A stretch of DNA of 22,383 nucleotides from Bacillota bacterium (GTDB lineage: Bacteria; Bacillota; Clostridia; Tissierellales; Sedimentibacteraceae). The position numbers were made by a program, and so were the translations under genes. Position 1 is the stretch's first letter. Every line of letters begins with the position of its first letter. Under the pieces are notes generated by a model. That model worked only from the letters and a program-made list of their open reading frames with translations. It was not told the origin of the DNA and made no database searches. Below are positions 16,558-22,383 of the stretch, piece after piece. The stretch spans positions 1 through 22,383 of the forward strand of contig JAEXUD010000002.1 in the NCBI GenBank assembly GCA_023453025.1, given 5' to 3'.

Positions 16558-16608
16558 ATGGGATTCATATTGTGGAACGATGCACTTCACTATGTGATTC
16601 CCATTTTT
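16558..16608 (+). terminator. probable terminator after the HMA-SafE gene
   Basis: ATGGGATTCATA (16558-16569) pairs imperfectly with TATGTGATTCCCAT (16591-16604), followed by TTTTT. Mismatches make it weaker than the other terminators here, so some read-through to the two-component genes is possible. Confidence 0.6.
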
Positions 16609-16615
16609 AAAGTTA

Positions 16616-16644
16616 TTGACAATATAAGCTTAAAAACTTATATT
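16616..16644 (+). promoter_or_regulatory. sigma-A promoter of the two-component operon
   Basis: A perfect TTGACA (16616-16621) is followed after 17 bp by TATATT (16639-16644), putting the start near 16651. No copy of the TCTTCAT repeat is seen here, so basal expression looks independent of the response regulator. Confidence 0.7.
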
Positions 16645-16676
16645 ATAACTAACAAATAACAGGTATCGGAGTTATT

Positions 16677-17366
16677 ATGAGAAAAATATTGGTAATAGAA
16701 GACGACGAAAGAGTATCTGATATAGTAAAAGCATACCTTGAAAGAGAAGGTTATACGGTGTTTTTGACTTCCAAAGGATTGGAAGGAATAGAAATAGCAA
16801 GGAGAAACAATGTTAACCTGATAATACTTGATTTAATGCTGCCTGACATTGGCGGTGAGGAGGTGTGCAGGATTATAAGACAAAGCTCGGATGTGCACAT
16901 TTTTATGCTGACTGCAAAGGGTTCCTTAACAGAAAAAATTGAAGGCTTGAACATCGGTGCTGACGAATACCTGGTTAAACCCTTCAGCCCAAGGGAGCTT
17001 ACTGCAAGAGTAAATGCATTGTTCAGAAGACTTGGCAATGATGCGGATAGGTCTGATACATTTTACGATGATGGAAATTTAGAAATAAATTACGACAAAA
17101 GAATAATTAAGGTAAAGGGAGAAGAAATCCCACTGACACCAAATGAATTCAATATTTTATATTTATTGGCTGTAAACAAGGGCAATGTACTGTCAAGGGA
17201 GCAGATTATAGACAAAATATTTGGCCTGGATTTTACAGGCTATGACAGGACAATTGATGTGCATATAAAAAACATCCGCAAAAAAATTGAAGAAGACAGT
17301 AAAAGCCCTAAATACATAATTACTGTGACCAAGGCCGGTTACAAATTCGGCGGTGAGAATCAATGA
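16677..17366 (+). CDS. OmpR/PhoB-family response regulator
   Basis: The 229-aa protein has a receiver domain (about 3-115) with the acidic pair Asp9/Asp10, phospho-acceptor Asp52 (LDLMLPD), Thr79 and Lys101 (VKPFSP). An OmpR-type winged helix follows (about 130-226), with LTPNEFNILYLLAVNKGNVL and IDVHIKNIRKKIEED, ending in TVTKAGYKF. All switch residues are intact. GGAG lies 5 nt before the ATG. It overlaps the kinase gene by four bases (ATGA), the usual coupled arrangement. This fold binds tandem 11-bp repeats, and just such repeats lie in the divergent promoter region at 14520-14580, which makes that region its most likely target. Confidence 0.95.
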   Translation: MRKILVIEDDERVSDIVKAYLEREGYTVFLTSKGLEGIEIARRNNVNLIILDLMLPDIGGEEVCRIIRQSSDVHIFMLTAKGSLTEKIEGLNIGADEYLVKPFSPRELTARVNALFRRLGNDADRSDTFYDDGNLEINYDKRIIKVKGEEIPLTPNEFNILYLLAVNKGNVLSREQIIDKIFGLDFTGYDRTIDVHIKNIRKKIEEDSKSPKYIITVTKAGYKFGGENQ

Positions 17367-18733
17367 CAACAATAAGAAAAAAAATAAGCATTTTGCTTGT
17401 TTCATGTTCTATTGCCGCAATAGTACTGATAACGATGTTTGTTAATTTTACAATCAAGGACATATTTGAGGAATATATGGCAGATGTACAGAATAAAAGA
17501 TATGAAAGAATTGTCACTTATCTTGAGGCGGTATATAAAAAAGACGGTAAATGGAGTGAAGATTCAGGAATAGAGCTGATGCATGAAGCGTATATGAGCA
17601 ATTACAACCTAACGCTGTACGATGAGAGGAATATTCCCGTATGGGGAATGAATCCCATGGACATCAGAAATAAATTACACCTGGAAAATATGAAGGTACA
17701 GGATGAGGGGGTATACACCACAAATAAATTTGAGCTTAAGCTTGATAATAAAACTATAGGATATGTTGAAGTAGGACAGTATGCTCCTCTTTTAATGACA
17801 GAAGAGGATGTATTGTTTCAGTCGTCTATTAATAAAAGCATTGTATTAAGCGGTATTTTTACGCTAATCATAATTTCTGCCGCAAGTATGTACTTTTCAA
17901 AGCAGTTTACAGCTCCAATCAAGGAAGTTGCAAATATGTCCGTTAAGCTTTCAAGAGGTGAGTTTAAAGAAAAATCAAATACACATACAGATATTGAAGA
18001 AATAGTAGATTTAAGAAACAGCATCAATATTCTTGCTGAAAAGCTGAACAAGCAGGATATGCTGAGAAAACGGCTTATATCAGACATAAACCATGAAATC
18101 AGGACACCGCTGAATGTTCTTCAAAATAATTTTGAAGCCATGATTGACGGTGTAATTCCGGTGACACAGGAAAGACTGACAAGGTTGAATGATGAAATTA
18201 TACGCTTTGGCAAGCTGTTGAACAACCTGGAAAAGCTAAAGGAGTTTGAATCGCAAAGCATGAAGCTTAATTTTCATTCAATAAACCTTTTTAACATGCT
18301 GCAAAACCTATACAATGATTTTCAGATGGAGGCAGGGAAAAAGCACATTTCACTTAATATATCAAAAGAGGAAAATATAAATTATTTCATCTTGGGGGAT
18401 TCAGACAGATTGAATCAGGTGTTCATCAATCTTGTAAACAACGCTATTAAATTTACAGAAGAAAATGGAGAAATTTCAATAAATATATTCAAGAGAGACA
18501 AAATATTTGTGGAAATAAAAGATAGCGGCATCGGCATAAAAAAAGAAGATTTGCCGTATATATTTGAGCATATGTACAGAGGCGATAAAAGCAGGCATGA
18601 AACAGAGGGCTCAGGAATCGGGCTGACCATTGCCAGAAGTATCCTTACGCTTCATTCAGCAACCATTGAAGTTGAAAGCCAAGAGGGGATAGGCACAAAA
18701 TTTATAGTATGCTTTAACCCCATAGATGAGTAA
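17363..18733 (+). CDS. sensor histidine kinase
   Basis: This 456-aa kinase has two membrane helices (about 8-30 and 158-178) flanking an extracytoplasmic sensor segment of roughly 125 residues, then HAMP (about 180-232). The HisKA box SDINHEIRTPL holds phospho-acceptor His244, and the HATPase domain shows Asn359/Asn360 (NLVNNA), DSGIGI (387-392) and GSGIGL (416-421). The domain order is that of classical BaeS/PhoR-like kinases. The sensor segment has no cysteine or histidine cluster that would reveal its ligand, though it has several methionines. Position beside the metal-handling genes suggests a metal or envelope-stress signal; that is inference. It is translationally coupled to the regulator. 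Confidence 0.93.
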   Translation: MTTIRKKISILLVSCSIAAIVLITMFVNFTIKDIFEEYMADVQNKRYERIVTYLEAVYKKDGKWSEDSGIELMHEAYMSNYNLTLYDERNIPVWGMNPMDIRNKLHLENMKVQDEGVYTTNKFELKLDNKTIGYVEVGQYAPLLMTEEDVLFQSSINKSIVLSGIFTLIIISAASMYFSKQFTAPIKEVANMSVKLSRGEFKEKSNTHTDIEEIVDLRNSINILAEKLNKQDMLRKRLISDINHEIRTPLNVLQNNFEAMIDGVIPVTQERLTRLNDEIIRFGKLLNNLEKLKEFESQSMKLNFHSINLFNMLQNLYNDFQMEAGKKHISLNISKEENINYFILGDSDRLNQVFINLVNNAIKFTEENGEISINIFKRDKIFVEIKDSGIGIKKEDLPYIFEHMYRGDKSRHETEGSGIGLTIARSILTLHSATIEVESQEGIGTKFIVCFNPIDE

Positions 18734-19244
18734 CAATAAAAAAACTGCTTTATCAAGATGCGGAGACTTTTGGCGTTTCATCTGTCATTTGTCTGCCGTC
18801 CCCGGAGTACAATTATAAGCGGCTTACACAAATGCAAGCGGCATATTTATGAGTGAATATTAATACCTAAAAAGTGCATAATAATCGAAATTTTTTTGGC
18901 GTAGGCCTTTTAGCAGAAACCTGTATATTTCAATGAAAAATCTTCGCCTAAAATAAGTTTTTCAAAGTTTTGAAAAGATAAAGCAGAAAATGTCGCAGGC
19001 TACGTAAAATATTTTTGCATAAATATGTTCCCCATCTATTCATTCCCGCTGGACATAATTCTATTTTTAACATAATAAACTTCCTTTACTTTGATGTACA
19101 ACCCATAGTATGCAGCAATGTAGGTTTTGCTACAAAAACTAAAGAAGATGGTGCAATATAATATGGTTTTAGTATTAAGCTTTAAATAATTATTTTTGTG
19201 AAATACAAAAATTGAGTAGGATGATTTCTTGCAAATTACGTCAA
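18734..19244. other. noncoding stretch between the kinase and sigma-54 operon
   Basis: I find no supported gene here. It is AT-rich with a few GC-richer islands. CGTAGGCCT (18900-18908) and AGGCTACG (18997-19004) form long-range inverted ends of a ~105-bp segment, and the segment repeats AGCAGAAA internally. A direct repeat AAGCGGC occurs near 18820-18840. On the minus strand, fragments of open frame broken by stops occur around 18910-19040. It could be a decayed insertion or a small dispersed repeat, but nothing is diagnostic. Confidence 0.4.
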
Positions 19245-19287
19245 AATGGTTTAAAATTAAACCTAACGGAATAATATTAAACCATTA
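19245..19287. promoter_or_regulatory. candidate upstream activator site
   Basis: GGTTTAA, AA, TTAAACC (19248-19263) is a perfect 16-bp dyad. ATTAAACC recurs at 19256-19263 and 19276-19283, exactly 20 bp apart, and AATGGTTTAA (19245-19254) is an inverted match to TTAAACCATT (19277-19286). It lies about 140-175 bp upstream of the predicted sigma-54 start, the usual distance for an enhancer. Assignment to the TyrR-like protein is inferred. Confidence 0.4.
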
Positions 19288-19303
19288 ATATAGTGAGCAT
19301 TCC

Positions 19304-19358
19304 AAAGGCTTGCAATAATGGAACAATAATGTTCCATTATTGCAGCCTTTTATTTTTT
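19304..19358 (+). terminator. long hairpin upstream of the sigma-54 promoter
   Basis: TGCAATAATGGAAC (19311-19324) pairs perfectly with 19331-19344 around a 6-nt loop. AAAGGC/GCCTTT extends the stem past a single bulged T, and TTTTATTTTTT follows. It would stop transcripts entering from the left, isolating the sigma-54 operon. It could also act as a DNA-level dyad for a regulator. Confidence 0.65.
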
Positions 19359-19396
19359 GCAAGTAAAAATTTCATTGAAATTCACCCATATAAAGT

Positions 19397-19412
19397 TGGC
19401 ATGATTAATGCA
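19397..19412 (+). promoter_or_regulatory. sigma-54 (-24/-12) promoter
   Basis: TGGCATGATTAATGCA matches the TGGCACGNNNNTTGCW consensus at all but two specified positions. The invariant GG (19398-19399) and GC (19410-19411) are 10 bp apart. The start would be about 19423, only some 10 nt before the ATG and inside the GAGAGG ribosome site. Confidence 0.8.
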
Positions 19413-19432
19413 ATTAGGAAAGAGAGGTTACT

Positions 19433-20959
19433 ATGGAAGCAAAAAAAATCAAATTAACTGCTGTGGAGGACAGGCCGCACTTAACCTATGAGGTATTGTC
19501 TGTGCTGCATAAATATGATGTGGGATTAATCTGGATGGAGGTTTATGCATTTGTTGCCTACATAAAATTAATGCCTATAGATAAAAATGTTTGGGAAAAT
19601 ATTAAAAAAGAATTGCTGAGCTTAAACGGTTGGACAGCCTTAGAGGAAATAGATTTATTCCCATTTGAAGAAAAAGATACGGAAATGAAAAATGTGTTAG
19701 ATGTAATTCCGCATGGGGTGATACTATTAAGCAGAAGCGGGGAGATTAAATATTTAAACAATTATGCTGCCGATAAAATATTTAATACAAAGGGCAAGGA
19801 CATAACAGGAAGCAGTGTCAATAATTATCTGGATTGCAATAAGCTTTTTTCGTTATTAAAAAATAATAAAAGAAAGAAAAACATCATAAAGGAAAAAATG
19901 ACAATCGGAAATCAGCTGTATGAGGTTAAGCTGCAGCCTATTATCAATGGGGAAAACGTATTAAGCAGCTACTTGCTGTCGTTCTATTATATTGACACTG
20001 ATGTCTATGACAGATATGACAATCCGATTACATTTAATGACATTGTTGCTGAAAGCAATAAAATGCTTAAGGCTATTGAACAAGGAAAGCTTTATTCAGC
20101 ATCGGATTCCCCTGTTTTAATAACCGGAGAAAGCGGCACCGGAAAGGAGCTTTTTGCAAGAGCTATACACAATGAAAGCGTAAGAAGGAAAAAACCGTTT
20201 GTTGCCATAAACTGTGCGGCTATTCCTGACCAGCTTTTAGAAAGTGAGCTGTTCGGATATGAGGGAGGAACGTTCACAGGCGGCAGGAAGGAAGGAAAAT
20301 CAGGAATTTTTGAAATAGCAAACGGAGGAACTGTATTTTTGGATGAAATCGGAGATATGGCACCTCACCTGCAGGCAAAGCTTTTAAGGGTGCTGCAGGA
20401 AAAGAAGGTAAGGAGGGTAGGAAGCCCTGATGAATTAAATGTAGATGTGAGATTAATATCAGCCACGAATCAAAATATTGATGAAATGGTTAAAAACAAG
20501 GAATTCAGGCTGGAGCTTCTGTTCAGAATAAATATTTTCAATATCAACATTCCTCCTCTCAGGGAGCGCAAGGAAGATTTACCCATACTTTACGAGCATT
20601 ATGTAAATATTCACTCAAGAAGATATCACAAGGAAATTACAGACATCGACAAGGAAGCTATGAGAAAGCTGATTAATTACAATTGGCCCGGCAATGTAAG
20701 AGAATTCCAAAATGTACTTGAAAGAGCAGTGGCACTTTCAACAACAAAAGAAATTATGCCAAAGGACATATTCCTCAATTATGATATTGTTCCTGATGAA
20801 AACGCAGAAAACAACACATTGAAGGAATATCTCGAAAATCTGGAAAAAAAGAAAATTATTGAATGCTTAAAACAAAGTAAAAGCATAAGAGACGCGGCGA
20901 GGAACCTAGGTGTGACTCATACACTTCTTATTAACAGAATGAAAAAATATAAAATTTAA
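19433..20959 (+). CDS. TyrR-like sigma-54-dependent activator
   Basis: This 508-aa regulator starts with an ACT-like module (about 4-80), the amino-acid-sensing fold of TyrR. A PAS-like domain follows (about 85-190), then an AAA+ domain with Walker A GESGTGKE (232-239), Walker B GGTVFLDEIGDM, and the arginine-rich FRINIFNINIPPLRERKEDLP. A Fis-type helix-turn-helix ends the protein (IRDAARNLGVTHTLLINRMKKY). The sigma-54 contact loop reads GTFTGG (279-284) in place of GAFTGA: Phe281 and Thr282 are kept but both alanines have changed. A sigma-54 promoter lies directly upstream, so autoregulation is likely. It is followed after 22 bp by methionine gamma-lyase, which suggests control of amino-acid breakdown; the ligand is unknown. 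Confidence 0.88.
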   Translation: MEAKKIKLTAVEDRPHLTYEVLSVLHKYDVGLIWMEVYAFVAYIKLMPIDKNVWENIKKELLSLNGWTALEEIDLFPFEEKDTEMKNVLDVIPHGVILLSRSGEIKYLNNYAADKIFNTKGKDITGSSVNNYLDCNKLFSLLKNNKRKKNIIKEKMTIGNQLYEVKLQPIINGENVLSSYLLSFYYIDTDVYDRYDNPITFNDIVAESNKMLKAIEQGKLYSASDSPVLITGESGTGKELFARAIHNESVRRKKPFVAINCAAIPDQLLESELFGYEGGTFTGGRKEGKSGIFEIANGGTVFLDEIGDMAPHLQAKLLRVLQEKKVRRVGSPDELNVDVRLISATNQNIDEMVKNKEFRLELLFRINIFNINIPPLRERKEDLPILYEHYVNIHSRRYHKEITDIDKEAMRKLINYNWPGNVREFQNVLERAVALSTTKEIMPKDIFLNYDIVPDENAENNTLKEYLENLEKKKIIECLKQSKSIRDAARNLGVTHTLLINRMKKYKI

Positions 20960-20981
20960 ATATTGTAAAATAGGAGGCACT

Positions 20982-22181
20982 ATGAATAAGGAAAAATTAA
21001 ATAAGATGAAATTTTCAACGAGGGCGGTACACGCAGGCTATAAGAAAAATGAATATGGCGCTTTAGCGACACCAATTTACCAAACTTCTACTTTTATATT
21101 TGATTCTGCTGAGCAGGGCGGCAGAAGATTTGCGTTGGAGGAAGACGGCTTTATTTACACAAGACTTGGAAACCCTACAACTCAACAGGTTGAAGATAAG
21201 CTTGCGAGTCTTGAGAATGCCGAGGCAGCAGTTGCCATGTCTTCAGGTATGGGCGCTATTACTTCTGTTATCTGGGCTAAGGTAAGCGCCGGTGACCACA
21301 TAATAGCTGCCAAAACACTGTATGGATGTACATTTGCATTTTTAAATCACGGAATGTCAAGATTTGGCGTTGAAGTTACTTTTGTTGATACTTCTGAACC
21401 TGAAAATGTAAAAAAGGCTATGAAAGCAAATACAAAAATTGTTTATTTAGAAAGTCCGGCAAATCCAAATATGTTAATAGCAGATATTAATGAAATTTCA
21501 AAGATAGCACATGAAAATGAAGACTGCATAGTTGTTGTTGATAATACCTATTGCACACCATATATTCAAAGACCACTGGATTTAGGAGCAGATGTTGTAG
21601 TTCATTCAGCAACTAAATATTTAAACGGACATGGCGATGTTATAGCCGGATTCGCTGCAGGAAAACTTGAATTTATTAATGAGGTAAGATTTGTTGGTAT
21701 TAAAGATATGACAGGATCGGTAATAAGCCCTAACGATGCATATTTGATAAACAGAGGAATGAAAACATTAGAAGTAAGAATGGAAAAACATTGTTCAAAT
21801 GCACAAAAAATTGCTGAATTTTTAGAAGCTCATCCGGCAATTGAAAGTGTTTTGTATCCCGGATTAAAAAGCTTCCCTCAATATGAACTGGCAAAGAAAC
21901 AGATGGCTTTACCTGGTGCAATGATTGCTTTTGAAATAAAGGGAGGATTTGAAGCCGGAAGAAAGCTTATGAACTCCTTGGAGCTTTGTGCACTGGCAGT
22001 AAGCTTAGGAGATACCGAAACACTGATTCAACATCCTGCTTCAATGACTCACTCACCATATACCCCTGAGGAAAGAGCTGCATCAGGAATTTCTGAGGGA
22101 TTGGTAAGATTATCAATAGGTATTGAGGATGCAGATGATATAATTGACGATTTAAAGCAAGCTCTGGATAAATTAGTTTAA
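20982..22181 (+). CDS. mgl: methionine gamma-lyase
   Basis: This 399-aa, cytoplasmic PLP enzyme of the Cys/Met-metabolism family splits methionine to methanethiol, ammonia and 2-oxobutyrate. Visible landmarks are YTRLGNPT (59-66, PLP phosphate), YGC (Tyr114, Cys116), Asp187 in VVVDNTYCTP, and Lys212 in HSATKYLNGHGD, which forms the aldimine. Tyr114 and Cys116, together with GIKDMTG (Lys241, Asp242), are hallmarks of true gamma-lyases over cystathionine lyases or synthases. The start follows a good AGGAGG. There is no promoter in the 22-bp gap, so it is cotranscribed with the TyrR-like gene. The 2-oxobutyrate formed could feed propionate formation and energy conservation in an anaerobe. Confidence 0.92.
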   Translation: MNKEKLNKMKFSTRAVHAGYKKNEYGALATPIYQTSTFIFDSAEQGGRRFALEEDGFIYTRLGNPTTQQVEDKLASLENAEAAVAMSSGMGAITSVIWAKVSAGDHIIAAKTLYGCTFAFLNHGMSRFGVEVTFVDTSEPENVKKAMKANTKIVYLESPANPNMLIADINEISKIAHENEDCIVVVDNTYCTPYIQRPLDLGADVVVHSATKYLNGHGDVIAGFAAGKLEFINEVRFVGIKDMTGSVISPNDAYLINRGMKTLEVRMEKHCSNAQKIAEFLEAHPAIESVLYPGLKSFPQYELAKKQMALPGAMIAFEIKGGFEAGRKLMNSLELCALAVSLGDTETLIQHPASMTHSPYTPEERAASGISEGLVRLSIGIEDADDIIDDLKQALDKLV

Positions 22182-22198
22182 ATTACCTCCTTATTTTT

Positions 22199-22238
22199 TA
22201 TATAAACAGGCCGTTCATATGAGCGGCCTGTTTATATA
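22199..22238 (+). terminator. hairpin after methionine gamma-lyase
   Basis: A perfect 15-bp stem, TATATAAACAGGCCG (22199-22213) with 22224-22238, has inner TCATATGA. The U-rich 3' arm is inside the stem and only a weak T tract follows, so efficiency is uncertain. Confidence 0.7.
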
Positions 22239-22290
22239 AAATTGTTACTGTTCACGGTTCAATGTCATTTAGTTAACGTTATATCTTCAT

Positions 22291-22330
22291 AATGGTTAGA
22301 TTTCCAGCAATGGGGTCTAACCATTTTTTT
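22291..22330 (+). terminator. second rho-independent terminator
   Basis: AATGGTTAGA (22291-22300) pairs perfectly with TCTAACCATT (22316-22325), with inner CCA/TGG pairing, and is followed by TTTTT. It probably catches read-through from the methionine gamma-lyase operon; no gene lies between the two hairpins. Confidence 0.75.
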
Positions 22331-22383
22331 CACTTATTTCAAAATAGTAGTTGACAGACAGATCAAAATGTGCGGCCGCTCTC
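22331..22383. other. window end with TTGACA and a NotI-type octamer
   Basis: TTGACA (22351-22356) could be a -35 box of the next gene, but no -10 is visible before the end. GCGGCCGC (22372-22379) is an unusual GC-only octamer for this AT-rich DNA. Confidence 0.3.

Noticed and set aside
18815..18845. Hairpin from AAGCGGC near 18820-18840
   Set aside because: The AAGCGGC copies are direct repeats; only GCTT/AAGC can pair, too short to call.

Overview
The window looks like part of the chromosome of a low-GC, anaerobic, spore-forming Clostridia/Tissierellia-type Firmicute. The evidence is AT-rich DNA, strong GGAGG-type ribosome sites, a butyrate kinase tail, a spore-type LysM/GH18 hydrolase, an NhaC antiporter and a clostridial-type methionine gamma-lyase. 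A genus such as Sedimentibacter is only a guess.

Layout. (1) 1-138 is the end of butyrate kinase, closed by a terminator. (2) 302-11248 is one long, tightly packed purine operon, purL-E-C-F-M-N-H-D, with a textbook sigma-A promoter and no purine riboswitch. It encodes every step from PRPP to IMP except PurB; purK is also absent, and PurS/PurQ are replaced by one fused PurL. (3) 11325-12596 encodes a LysM2-GH18 hydrolase of the spore-coat YaaH/SleL type. It converges, 12 bp apart, on a leftward NhaC-family antiporter (12609-13934). (4) 14027-14262 is a two-copy, ~117-bp tandem structured repeat whose first hairpin shows compensatory base changes between copies. (5) 14265-18733 is a probable metal-response locus: a leftward 38-aa CC-motif protein, a rightward 37-aa CC-motif membrane peptide, an HMA-SafE-cupredoxin fusion, and an OmpR-type response regulator with its histidine kinase. 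Between the divergent units lie two inverted copies of a pho-box-like site (7-mer, 4-bp spacer, 7-mer), each exactly 10 bp from a candidate -10 element. (6) 18734-19395 is noncoding, with dyads and a long hairpin. (7) 19397-22181 is a sigma-54 promoter driving a TyrR-like activator (ACT-PAS-AAA+-Fis) and methionine gamma-lyase, followed by two terminator-like hairpins.

How the genes work together. The pur operon makes IMP. The metal locus is best read as one regulon: the kinase senses an envelope or metal signal, and the response regulator is predicted to switch on both divergent units through the symmetric boxes. The last operon is best read as amino-acid-responsive methionine breakdown, with the activator probably autoregulated from its own -24/-12 promoter.

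The strongest candidates for something undescribed are the divergent metal-response module with its two tiny Cys-Cys proteins, and the covarying tandem repeat beside it.
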